From assembly GCA_902490445.1 (NCBI GenBank), contig CABUDZ010000100.1:1-6944 (forward strand): 6,944 nucleotides of DNA, given 5' to 3'. Position numbers and translations under genes: made by a program. This DNA comes from an uncultured Collinsella sp. (GTDB lineage: Bacteria > Actinomycetota > Coriobacteriia > Coriobacteriales > Coriobacteriaceae). Of the stretch, positions 1-6,729 are shown piece by piece. Positions within the stretch are counted from its first letter, which is position 1. Each line of letters opens with the position of its first letter. Under the pieces are notes generated by a model. It was given only the letters and a program-made list of their open reading frames with translations, did not search any database and was not told the origin of the DNA.

Positions 1-939
1 CAAAATCCGGGCCGCCCTCGGAACAAGTTCGGGGCGAACCTCGGCCACCAACTTACGCAAGCGCAAGCGTCCGTTATCCTCCGTGCCCAGACACGTAAAA
101 CTCCGCTCGGCGGGGTCCAAGCCAAAGATCGGGTAGTCGCGTACGAAGTAGGACTGGTCGACCATCGATAGCCTCACCCCGCAAGCCTCGAGTTCTGCGA
201 TATTGCCCTCGCCCATCAAAATCATGAGACATGCCACGCAAAACAGTGCATTATTGTCGAGCGAAGCCAGGTCGACAAGTGCCGCGCCATATACGTTGAC
301 AATCTCGTTTTCGAGCAGACCGGCTACGTCGCCTTGGCCATACAGACCCGTCTGCAATGCCGAAACGAGCTCGGGCACGCCCTGCGTGAGCTGATAAAAG
401 TCGAGCGATGTGCTGATCGAAAACGCCGATGCCCACGCCGAATACTCATAGGCATGCACCTTGAGCATCTGCGCATTGATCTTAACCGAATCGCCCAGCC
501 CATGAATCAGTTGACGATTTGAAGGACGGCAGGAGATAAAGACCCCCACCCCCATAGCGCGCAGGCCGCGAATCCTGTCGATGAGGTCTTCGGTATCGTG
601 CTGATCGAGGTTTGGCACATTATCAATCGCGATAAGGGAGTGCGGTTTGTCTTTGAGTTCTTCGGTAACCACCTCGAGCTGCATAAACACCTCGCGCCCA
701 GTGGCGCGATCGGCCTCGATAATCCGCACGGGGCCTCGCGTCGGGTCGCATTTAACCTCATGGGTGTACTGCAGCAGCACCGAAGTCTTCCCAAACCCGT
801 CGGGCGCATAAAGAACCACGATGCCGGCCTTTCGGCCCTTGGCGAGAAGCTCATTCATCAAGCGTTCGCGTCGCACCATATAGCCTCCGCCCAGCGGCAT
901 CAGCTCGAGGTCGTCTATACTGCCCAAATCGTTTACCAT
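1..939 (-). CDS. MalT/LuxR-like STAND ATPase, N-terminal part (runs off left edge)
   Basis: The frame is open from an ATG at 939 to base 1, giving 313 residues with no stop, so the C-terminus is missing. The start is preceded by GAGGAG five bases upstream. Residues 45-53 read APDGFGKTS, a Walker A loop with Ala in place of the first Gly, close to the MalT form (APAGYGKTT-like). A hydrophobic strand ending in Asp106 (LIAID) fits Walker B. ISCRPSNR at 135-142 fits the sensor region, and LTQGVPELV at 184-192 resembles the segment following the NTPase core in MalT-type STAND proteins. Such proteins are usually large ATP-dependent regulators with a helical sensor region and a C-terminal LuxR-type DNA-binding domain. 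That output domain is not visible, so a transcriptional role is inference. No signal peptide or membrane segment is evident. It lies downstream of nagB behind a terminator, so it is probably transcribed separately. Confidence 0.72.
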   Translation of the reverse strand, partial: MVNDLGSIDDLELMPLGGGYMVRRERLMNELLAKGRKAGIVVLYAPDGFGKTSVLLQYTHEVKCDPTRGPVRIIEADRATGREVFMQLEVVTEELKDKPHSLIAIDNVPNLDQHDTEDLIDRIRGLRAMGVGVFISCRPSNRQLIHGLGDSVKINAQMLKVHAYEYSAWASAFSISTSLDFYQLTQGVPELVSALQTGLYGQGDVAGLLENEIVNVYGAALVDLASLDNNALFCVACLMILMGEGNIAELEACGVRLSMVDQSYFVRDYPIFGLDPAERSFTCLGTEDNGRLRLRKLVAEVRPELVPRAARIL

Positions 940-1327
940 GCCCGCTCCTCAACTCGACCGTATGGACACTGTAGCCGCAAGACCATACAAGCCGCGCTAT
1001 GAATAGAGCGACCTTGTGTTTTAGGTTGTCTTTTGGTACGCAAGCGGCAAGTTTTTGTACAGCGAGGGCCGATTCTTATTAATCCCCCGACTAATCGGTC
1101 TTTAAGCAGGTAAATGAGCTTGTCAGCTTGTCCCATCTAAGCGGCAGTGTAACGCAAATGAACAAGGTTCAGCCATGTCATTCAACTCGCCTAGCACCCG
1201 CTACCGTCTACGACCTTTTAGTGGCATTTTTGCATAGAATCTGGTATGGAATGAATCAAGCTGTTTGACATCCGGCATTCGCCAAGCTTGCGGCAAGATT
1301 TTGGTCAAGCGGGCGGAAAGGGATAGC
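940..1327. other. Gene-free stretch upstream of the STAND ATPase
   Basis: This stretch of about 390 bases separates the nagB terminator from the STAND ATPase start and should hold that gene's promoter, but I find no minus-strand -35/-10 pair good enough to call. It is more AT-rich in places than its surroundings. Visible small features are a tandem 8-mer AGCTTGTC at 1117-1132, a short dyad CCGA-CTAA-TCGG at 1087-1098, and a lone plus-strand TTGACA at 1265-1270 with no matching -10. The short open frames crossing it have no ribosome binding site and no recognisable protein sequence. Confidence 0.5.
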
Positions 1328-1355
1328 AAAAAGGCCCCCGCAAAGCGGAGGCCTT
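1328..1355 (-). terminator. Rho-independent terminator of nagB
   Basis: Read on the minus strand, an 11-bp stem (1345-1355 with 1331-1341, one G-U pair) closes a 3-base loop and ends in a run of T. It starts about 30 bases past the nagB stop codon, as expected for an intrinsic terminator. Confidence 0.9.
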
Positions 1356-1387
1356 AGGCAAGGCTATGTCGAGGTGCAGGATTCGCG

Positions 1388-2116
1388 CTACTCGCAGAGC
1401 GAAAGGGCGGCCTCGTCGGCAACGACAACGCAGTTGGTGTGCAGCTGCAGGATCGAAGCCGGGCACGCGGGCGTAACCGGGCCATAGCACATGTCATGCA
1501 CGGCCTGAGCCTTGGCCTCGCCGTTGGCGACGACCAGGATCATGCGGGCATACATGATGGTCTGGGTGCCCATGGTGTAGGCCTGACGGGGAACGTCGTC
1601 GATGCTGTCGAACAGGCGGCTGTTGGCCTGAATGGTGCTCTCGGTGAGGTCGACGCAGTGCGTGCCCTTGGAGAAGTGGTCATCGGGCTCGTTGAAGCCG
1701 ATGTGGCCGTTGTTGCCAATGCCGAGCAGCTGTAGATCCGGGTAACCGGCGGCGGCGACGATCTTGTCGTACTCAGAGCAGGCAGCGGCGGCGTCGGGGT
1801 TGGAACCGTCGGGCACATGCGTGTTGTTCAGGTCGATGTTGATGTGATCGAAGAAGTTCTCACGCATGAAGTAGTGATAGCTCTGGGGATCGTCGTGCGA
1901 AAGGCCGCGATACTCGTCCAGGTTGTAGGTGCTGACCTCGGCAAAGTCGACGTCGCCCTTCTCGTACCAAGCAGCGAGCTGCTTGTAGGCACCGATCGGG
2001 GTGGAGCCGGTGGCAAGACCCAGCACGCAATCGGGCTTGAGGATAACCTGCGCCGAGATGATATTGGCGGCCTTGCGGCTCATATCCTCGTAGTCTTTAG
2101 CTTTAATGATCTTCAT
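1388..2116 (-). CDS. nagB: Glucosamine-6-phosphate deaminase
   Basis: This 242-residue cytoplasmic enzyme converts glucosamine-6-phosphate to fructose-6-phosphate and ammonia, the committed step sending amino sugars into glycolysis. Family motifs are in order: the phosphate-binding LGLATGSTP at 32-40, NLDEY at 65-69 with the expected catalytic Asp67, and GIGNNGHIGFNEP at 132-144 with His138 and Glu143. The position that is Asp141 in the E. coli enzyme is Asn here, as in the Gram-positive short form, where Asn is usual. The length matches Gram-positive NagB (about 240) rather than the 266-residue allosteric enterobacterial form. The frame stays open upstream to 2281, but the ATG at 2116 has AAAGGA about eight bases upstream and begins the conserved MKIIKAKD sequence. 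No nagA is in the window. A roughly 200-base leader precedes the gene and a terminator follows it, so it is likely monocistronic. Confidence 0.96.
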   Translation of the reverse strand: MKIIKAKDYEDMSRKAANIISAQVILKPDCVLGLATGSTPIGAYKQLAAWYEKGDVDFAEVSTYNLDEYRGLSHDDPQSYHYFMRENFFDHINIDLNNTHVPDGSNPDAAAACSEYDKIVAAAGYPDLQLLGIGNNGHIGFNEPDDHFSKGTHCVDLTESTIQANSRLFDSIDDVPRQAYTMGTQTIMYARMILVVANGEAKAQAVHDMCYGPVTPACPASILQLHTNCVVVADEAALSLCE

Positions 2117-2170
2117 TACGCGTCCTTTCTCGTACAAGAGAGGCAAGGCTCCCCTTACAAGCACTTGCCC

Positions 2171-2205
2171 GCGGCCCGCGTCGGCCGCAACCAACGTGTG
2201 CGGCC
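2171..2205 (-). promoter_or_regulatory. Two mutually exclusive hairpins in the nagB leader
   Basis: On the minus strand, a 7-bp perfect stem (GGCCGCA, 2205-2199, with TGCGGCC, 2189-2183, 9-base loop) is followed by a 6-bp perfect stem (GCGGCC, 2188-2183, with GGCCGC, 2176-2171, 6-base loop). The middle arm is shared, so only one can form at a time. It sits about 55 to 90 bases before the nagB start. Alternative hairpins are typical of attenuators and riboswitches, but in GC-rich DNA they can arise by chance, and I recognise no known riboswitch class. Confidence 0.35.
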
Positions 2206-2316
2206 ACCAGGGCGAGGTCGCGTAATGTATGTGTCTCGTGTCTAGCCGCGTCGAGGCCCCTGCCCGTCCACGGTGACCCAAAGCCGTTTAGCTTCGGACA
2301 AATCCCATCTTGCCAC

Positions 2317-2346
2317 GGAGGGCGCCCTCTTTCAAGGGCGCCCTCC
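2317..2346 (-). terminator. Perfect 12-bp hairpin after the EIIA gene, probable terminator without U-tract
   Basis: The arms 2317-2328 and 2335-2346 (GGAGGGCGCCCT and its exact complement) close a 6-base loop, about 40 bases past the EIIA stop. Neither strand has a T-run after the stem, so it is not a canonical intrinsic terminator. It could be a U-tract-less terminator or a 3' end-stabilising hairpin. It also marks the left limit of the EIIA unit and the upstream limit of the nagB leader. Confidence 0.55.
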
Positions 2347-2388
2347 ATAAACGTGTTTGAATTGTAGGCTAATGGCCACGTGCACTTG

Positions 2389-2886
2389 CTAGCGCTCGCG
2401 AGCAACGATGAGCTGGTCCATCTCTTCGACATGCGCACCAACGGAGCCCTTGATACTCGAGAACTCAACGGAGTTGCACACCAAGATGGGAACCGTCACA
2501 TCGTAGCCCTCGGCAGCAATTGCCTCGCGATCGAACTCGATGAGCACGTCGCCCTTATGGACGACATCGCCCACCTGTGCATGCACGCTAAAATGCTTGC
2601 CCTCAAGCTGAACAGTGTCCAAACCAACGTGGATGAGCACGTCTAGGCCATCGACCGTGTTGAGCGCAACGGCGTGACCCGTGGGAAAAATGGCCTCGAC
2701 CTTGGCGTCTGCCGGCGCAATCACACGCGTGCCGGTAGGCTGAATCGCCACGCCCTGGCCCAAAAGGCCGGTAGCAAATGTCTGGTCATTGACCTCGGAC
2801 AACGGAATGACGTCGCCCGAGATGGGAGCATCCAGCGTAAGAACTCGTCCACGCATACCAAAAGACCTTAGGACTTTAGTGAACAT
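2389..2886 (-). CDS. PTS glucose-type EIIA component (Crr-like, stand-alone)
   Basis: This 165-residue cytoplasmic protein is a single-domain EIIA of the glucose/sucrose family, which takes phosphate from HPr and passes it to an EIIB domain during sugar uptake. The sequence follows the family throughout: APISGDVIPLSEV at 20-32, GQGVAIQPTG at 43-52, TGHAVAL at 69-75 and VLIHVGLDTVQLEG at 83-96. His86 matches the phosphorylated histidine and His71 the second active-site histidine of E. coli Crr (169 residues). The domain has no EIIB or EIIC fusion. The start at 2886 is chosen because a purine-rich GAGGGGGA lies just before it and because MFTKVLRSF resembles the amphipathic N-terminus of Crr. 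Internal Met11 and an upstream TTG (2907) are alternatives. It lies 71 bases downstream of glmM. In Gram-positives such stand-alone EIIA proteins can serve several permeases; its partner here is unknown. Confidence 0.88.
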   Translation of the reverse strand: MFTKVLRSFGMRGRVLTLDAPISGDVIPLSEVNDQTFATGLLGQGVAIQPTGTRVIAPADAKVEAIFPTGHAVALNTVDGLDVLIHVGLDTVQLEGKHFSVHAQVGDVVHKGDVLIEFDREAIAAEGYDVTVPILVCNSVEFSSIKGSVGAHVEEMDQLIVARER

Positions 2887-2957
2887 GCTCCCCCTCGGAC
2901 ATACCAATCAATCAAAATAGCTTTAACAGTTTACCACTTGGCACCCGTTTTTGACCA

Positions 2958-4295
2958 TTAGGGAAGTTCGCGCTTGACAACCTCGACGATGTCGTCGACA
3001 ACACGCTGGGTCAGCTCGTGCGTCTCGGCCTCGGCCATAACGCGGACCAGCGGCTCGGTACCGCTCGGGCGCACCAGAATGCGGCCGCGGCCGTCAAGCT
3101 CCTTCTCGGCAGCAGCGACGGCATCCCAGATGGGCTGGCAATCGTCCAGGCCGGCCTTGTTGTCCGAATGCACGTTGACAAGCACCTGCGGGTACTTCTT
3201 CATGATGCCGGCAAGATCGGTGAGGCTACGGCCGGTGCGCTTGAGCACGGCCAGCAGCTGCAGAGCCGTCACCAGGCCGTCACCGGTGGTGTTGTGCTCC
3301 AGAAAGATGATGTGGCCGGACTGTTCGCCGCCGATGACGGCGCCATCCGCGAGCATGCGCTCCAAAACGTAGCGGTCACCCACGGCGGTCTGAACCATCT
3401 CGAAGCCCTGCTCCTTCATAGCGATGGAGAAGCCAAGGTTGCACATGACGGTCGAGACGATCTCGGAGTTGGCGAGCTTGCCGCGGGCGGCGAGGTCAGA
3501 ACCGCAGATAGCCAGGATGTAGTCACCGTCGATCTCATTGCCCTCGCCGTCGACGAACAGTACGCGGTCGGCGTCGCCGTCGTGGGCCAAACCGATATCG
3601 GCGTGGGTGCGCAGCACGAGCTCGCGCAGGGGCTCAAGGTGAGTGGAGCCGCACTCGACGTTGATGTCGGTGCCGCAGTAATCGGTGTTGATGGCGTGCA
3701 CCGTGGCGCCCAGGCGCTGCAGCGCGGCGGGCGTGGTCTGGCAAGAAGCGCCATGACCGCAGTCGACGGCAACGACCAAGCCGTCGAGCCTCAGGCCATC
3801 AAGCGTATCGATGGCGTGGTCGACGTATGCCTTGCGAGCGTCCTTCATCTTGATAATGTGGCCCACGCCGGCACCGGTCGGCAGCGTGTCGGCAGCCATG
3901 GCCTCCTCGGACATGACCCAGGCGCTGATCTCTTCCTCGACAGCATCGGGAAGCTTCATGCCCTTGCGACTAAAGAACTTGATGCCGTTGAACTCCGGCG
4001 GATTATGCGAAGCAGAGATGACGATGCCGCCGTCGAGCTCGTTTTGGACGGTGAGCAGCGCCACGGCCGGCGTAGGGATAACGCCGCAGCAATGCGGACG
4101 GCCGCCCTCTGCCATAATGCCAGCGGTCAGAGCACTCTCGAGCATGGTACCCGAAAGACGCGTGTCGCGGCCGATGCAGATGTCCGGGCCAAGGAACTTG
4201 GTCGCCGCGCGGCCCAGGCGAAACGCGAGGTCGCACGAGAGGTCGGCATTGGCGACGCCACGGACGCCGTCGGTACCGAAGATGTTCTGGGGCAT
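2958..4295 (-). CDS. glmM: Phosphoglucosamine mutase
   Basis: This 445-residue cytoplasmic enzyme interconverts glucosamine-6-phosphate and glucosamine-1-phosphate, supplying UDP-GlcNAc for peptidoglycan. The length equals that of E. coli GlmM. The four alpha-D-phosphohexomutase landmarks are present: the phosphoserine loop ISASHNP at 93-99 (Ser96 the expected phosphorylated residue), the magnesium loop DGDADR at 239-244, the sugar-binding GGEQSGH at 322-328, and the phosphate-binding RPSGTEP at 409-415. The N-terminal FGTDGVRG is the usual GlmM beginning. The ATG at 4295 has AAGGAG seven bases upstream. It follows rpsI, an order also seen in other actinobacteria, but a strong terminator lies only 50 bases before the start. 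It must therefore use read-through or a promoter in that short gap. TATATC at 4325-4320 is a possible -10 with no good -35. Confidence 0.97.
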   Translation of the reverse strand: MPQNIFGTDGVRGVANADLSCDLAFRLGRAATKFLGPDICIGRDTRLSGTMLESALTAGIMAEGGRPHCCGVIPTPAVALLTVQNELDGGIVISASHNPPEFNGIKFFSRKGMKLPDAVEEEISAWVMSEEAMAADTLPTGAGVGHIIKMKDARKAYVDHAIDTLDGLRLDGLVVAVDCGHGASCQTTPAALQRLGATVHAINTDYCGTDINVECGSTHLEPLRELVLRTHADIGLAHDGDADRVLFVDGEGNEIDGDYILAICGSDLAARGKLANSEIVSTVMCNLGFSIAMKEQGFEMVQTAVGDRYVLERMLADGAVIGGEQSGHIIFLEHNTTGDGLVTALQLLAVLKRTGRSLTDLAGIMKKYPQVLVNVHSDNKAGLDDCQPIWDAVAAAEKELDGRGRILVRPSGTEPLVRVMAEAETHELTQRVVDDIVEVVKRELP

Positions 4296-4344
4296 AGGAT
4301 CGCTCCTTCCCTAGCAGGCGATATACAACCGCCCACCCTAGTCG

Positions 4345-4388
4345 AAAAAGAAAAGCGGGACCCGCCGAGGAATCGGCAGGCCCCGCTT
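4345..4388 (-). terminator. Rho-independent terminator of rplM-rpsI
   Basis: On the minus strand, a 16-bp stem (4388-4373 with 4368-4353, two G-U pairs) has a TTCC tetraloop and is followed by a T-rich tail (TTTT, C, TTTTT). It begins about 30 bases after the rpsI stop and separates the ribosomal operon from glmM. Confidence 0.93.
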
Positions 4389-4418
4389 GTACATTGTATC
4401 TCGAAAGGAGATAAAACC

Positions 4419-4814
<396 letters not shown>

Positions 4815-4816
4815 CT

Positions 4817-5260
4817 TTAAGCCTCCAGCTCAATCTTCGTGGGGTTCTGGGCAGCATGCGGATGCTCGGCACCAGCGTAGACCTTAAGCTTGGTCATCTG
4901 GGCACGGCCGAGGGTGGTCTTGGGCAGCATACCGCGAACGGCGCGCTCGATGACCTTCTCCGGGTGCTTCTCCATAGCCTGGCGGAAGCTCTCAGCCTTG
5001 AGGCCGCCGTTGTAGCCGCTGTGGCGATAATAGGTCTTCGTGTCGGCCTTGTTACCGGTAAGCTGGACCTTATCGGCGTTGATGACGACAACGAAGTCGC
5101 CGCAGTCGCTGTTGGGCGTGAACTGGGGCTTGTTCTTACCGCGCAGGATCATTGCGATCTGGGTGGCAAGACGGCCCAGGACAGCACCATCGGCGTCGAC
5201 GAGAACCCAGTTGCGCTGGACCTCGCCCTGCTTGGCGTAGTGAGTCGATTTCGAAATCAC
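4817..5260 (-). CDS. rplM: 50S ribosomal protein L13
   Basis: This 147-residue protein aligns along its length with bacterial L13 (E. coli 142). It shows WVLVDADGAVLGRLAT at 18-33, a central VVVINADKVQLTGNK at 57-71, YYRHSGYNGGL at 77-87, and the family signature region AVRGMLPKTTLGR at 107-119. The N-terminus is a few residues longer than in E. coli. L13 is an early-assembly 23S rRNA-binding protein. The start codon is GTG at 5260, supported by a strong ribosome binding site. It is the first gene of the rplM-rpsI unit, behind a recognisable promoter and a foldable leader that may allow feedback control. Confidence 0.98.
   Translation of the reverse strand: MISKSTHYAKQGEVQRNWVLVDADGAVLGRLATQIAMILRGKNKPQFTPNSDCGDFVVVINADKVQLTGNKADTKTYYRHSGYNGGLKAESFRQAMEKHPEKVIERAVRGMLPKTTLGRAQMTKLKVYAGAEHPHAAQNPTKIELEA
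4822..4826 (-). promoter_or_regulatory. rpsI ribosome binding site inside rplM
   Basis: GGAGG on the minus strand lies seven bases before the rpsI ATG and falls within the final sense codons of rplM. This arrangement favours translational coupling of L13 and S9. Confidence 0.8.
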
Positions 5261-5265
5261 TTAGA

Positions 5266-5272
5266 CTCCTCC
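5266..5272 (-). promoter_or_regulatory. rplM ribosome binding site
   Basis: GGAGGAG on the minus strand lies five bases before GTG at 5260 and decides that non-ATG start. No in-frame ATG lies nearby. Confidence 0.85.
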
Positions 5273-5288
5273 ATGTACAGTACGTGTT

Positions 5289-5320
5289 GTTACAGAGATT
5301 CACGGGGCTCTGCAAGTAAC
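5289..5320 (-). ncRNA. Stem-loop at the 5' end of the rplM mRNA (candidate L13 leader)
   Basis: On the minus strand, GTTAC (5320-5316) pairs perfectly with GTAAC (5293-5289), and AGAG (5311-5308) with CTCT (5297-5294). This leaves a 4-base one-sided bulge (TTGC, 5315-5312) and a 10-base loop. From the promoter, transcription should begin within a base or two of 5320, putting this element at the very 5' end of the message. L13 autoregulatory leaders are known upstream of rplM in Firmicutes; whether this belongs to that class is inference. Confidence 0.45.
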
Positions 5321-5326
5321 CCGTCC

Positions 5327-5354
5327 ATATTACCCCGCTCGCCGTACGAGTCAA
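5327..5354 (-). promoter_or_regulatory. Sigma-70-type promoter of rplM-rpsI
   Basis: On the minus strand, TTGACT (5354-5349) and TAATAT (5332-5327) are separated by 16 bases. The -35 matches consensus at five of six positions and the -10 at four. The predicted start near 5320 leaves a leader of about 60 bases before the GTG. This is the best promoter in the window. Confidence 0.72.
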
Positions 5355-5454
5355 CAGGTATTTTGGCTCCGACCAGAGTTTCTGCACATGTCATCCACGA
5401 GCCGTGATTTTTCCAACTCTTTAGCTGTTGTCATTTTTTGAGGGTTCGCCGTCG

Positions 5455-6333
5455 CTAGCGCTCAACGAACTCTTGGATTTCCGCGAGCAGGCGCTTTGCC
5501 TCCTGACGGCCCTGGATATACAGGTCCAAAAGCTTTGCCGGATCGTGCTCGACATGGCCGACCTCGACCGGCTTTTGCGGAGCGATGACCAGCGCGCGGC
5601 CCTCGCGCTCATACTTCCACAGGTGCATGCGCTGGAGGTTATAGCGGTCGTGGCGCGTCTCGATAGCCTCGAGCAGGTAGGGGTAGTCGGCATAGCGGGC
5701 GCGCGCGGCAGGCATAAACTCGTAGGGCTTTTTCTCGTACGAGCGGTCCTGGGTGACGATGACGACCGCACGGTCGAAGCCCGCCTCCTCGAGCACATGC
5801 TCGATAGGAACCGAATCGGCCACGCCGCCGTCGACGTATTTGTGCCCGTCGATCTCGACCGGCGGCGTCACCAGCGGCAACGAGGTCGAGGCGCGCACGG
5901 CGTCGAGGTCAAGTACGGCGCTTTTGACCGGGAGGTACGCGGCGGTTCCAAAGAGCATGTCCGTCGCGACGGCGTACATCTCGATGGGGCTCGCGTCGAA
6001 CGTCTCGTTGTCAAAGGGGTCCAGGCGATCCTGGACATCGTTGAAGATAAAGTCGTAACCCACGATGGAGCCCGTGGACGCAAACGATGCGGCGCCCATG
6101 AAGCGGTTGTCGTTGCAGAAAGCCAGGTTGATGCGGTTGGCACGGCCGATCTGGTGCGACTTGTAGTTCACGCCGTTGAGGGCGCCGGCCGATACGCCAT
6201 ATACCGCCGGAATCTCGACGCCGGCCTCCATGAGAACGTCGAGTACGCCTGCGGTAAATTGCCCGCGGAAGCTGCCGCCCTCCAAAACGAGCGCGACCTT
6301 GCCGGCGTTCTTTGCCTTATCTTCTGCAGTCAT
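5455..6333 (-). CDS. Patatin-like phospholipase family protein
   Basis: This 292-residue protein is a bacterial patatin-type serine acyl hydrolase of the RssA/YjjU kind. The glycine-rich oxyanion loop LEGGSFRGQFTAGVLDVL is at 17-34. The nucleophile elbow GVSAG is at 46-50, with Ser48 the expected nucleophile, and VDGGVADSVP at 167-176 carries the dyad Asp168. These give a complete Ser-Asp dyad. No signal peptide or membrane span is visible, so it is likely cytoplasmic or peripherally membrane-associated, probably acting on phospholipid or other acyl esters; the true substrate is unknown. The ATG at 6333 follows AGGAGG at a five-base spacing. No partner gene overlaps it: rplM lies downstream behind its own promoter, and the dyad array lies upstream. 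No clear terminator follows the stop. The family call is firm, the substrate is not. Confidence 0.93.
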   Translation of the reverse strand: MTAEDKAKNAGKVALVLEGGSFRGQFTAGVLDVLMEAGVEIPAVYGVSAGALNGVNYKSHQIGRANRINLAFCNDNRFMGAASFASTGSIVGYDFIFNDVQDRLDPFDNETFDASPIEMYAVATDMLFGTAAYLPVKSAVLDLDAVRASTSLPLVTPPVEIDGHKYVDGGVADSVPIEHVLEEAGFDRAVVIVTQDRSYEKKPYEFMPAARARYADYPYLLEAIETRHDRYNLQRMHLWKYEREGRALVIAPQKPVEVGHVEHDPAKLLDLYIQGRQEAKRLLAEIQEFVER

Positions 6334-6420
6334 GTTGACCTCCTGCGATTGCGTTTTGGCCTTCTTCTACCCAGTTTTGGGATGGAGGGCGCGCAGGTTT
6401 TTCGAGGCGGCAGGTGAAGC
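6334..6420. other. Patatin-gene upstream region with a degenerate repeat unit
   Basis: It carries the patatin ribosome binding site (6339-6344) and presumably its promoter, for which I see no convincing hexamers. At 6370-6386, CCCAGTTTT followed by GGGATGGA resembles a unit of the neighbouring 62-bp array with its centre deleted, so the array probably once extended this far. Confidence 0.4.
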
Positions 6421-6668
6421 GGAAAGTGCGTCCCAGTTTGAGGCGGGATTCCGGGATGGACTTTCCGCTTGGACCGCCGTTAGGAAAGCGTGTCCCGTTC
6501 TGAGCGCGGATTCCGGGATGAACTATCCGCTTGAAGCGTCTTCCGGAAAATGAATCCCATTCCAAACGTCGATTCCGGGATGCAGTTTCCGCTTGAAACG
6601 TCATCCGGAAACCGCATCCCAGTCTGAGCCGGAATTCTGGGATGGATTTTCCGCCTTGGGCGACGTTG
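6421..6668. repeat. Array of four 62-bp imperfect tandem repeats, each a dyad
   Basis: Units begin with GGAAA at 6421, 6483, 6545 and 6607, exactly 62 bases apart; the fourth is diverged at its end. Each has the form GGAAA-N5-TCCC, a spacer of about 18 bases, then GGGAT-N4-TTTCC (one unit has TATCC), so its arms are inverted repeats. By eye, 9 to 12 of 14 arm positions pair. The core GATTCCGGGATG is identical in the first three units. As 62 is not a multiple of three, successive units fall in different reading frames, arguing against a repeated protein motif and against the minus-strand open frames across the region. The spacing is close to six helical turns. Function is unknown: a protein-binding array, structured RNA or mobile-repeat remnant are all possible. 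Confidence 0.85.
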
Positions 6669-6729
6669 ATGCGGGGCATGGCAGGCTGCAGTCCGATCGG
6701 TATCGCATCTGCATAGGGTTGAAGCTTTG

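Noticed and set aside
933..1136. A 67-codon minus-strand frame overlapping the STAND ATPase start
   Set aside because: It has no ribosome binding site and no recognisable sequence, and it overlaps a better supported start.
1265..1288. Plus-strand TTGACA as a promoter
   Set aside because: No -10-like hexamer lies at the right spacing and no plus-strand gene follows.
2876..2902. An 8-codon minus-strand open frame overlapping the EIIA start
   Set aside because: No ribosome binding site precedes its ATG; a chance upstream frame is more likely than a leader peptide.
5428..6417. A 329-codon plus-strand open frame antisense to the patatin gene
   Set aside because: Same explanation: the patatin gene on the other strand has complete catalytic motifs, while this frame has none.
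6421..6668. Possible CRISPR array
   Set aside because: Whole 62-base units resemble each other; there is no constant repeat alternating with unrelated spacers and no cas gene.
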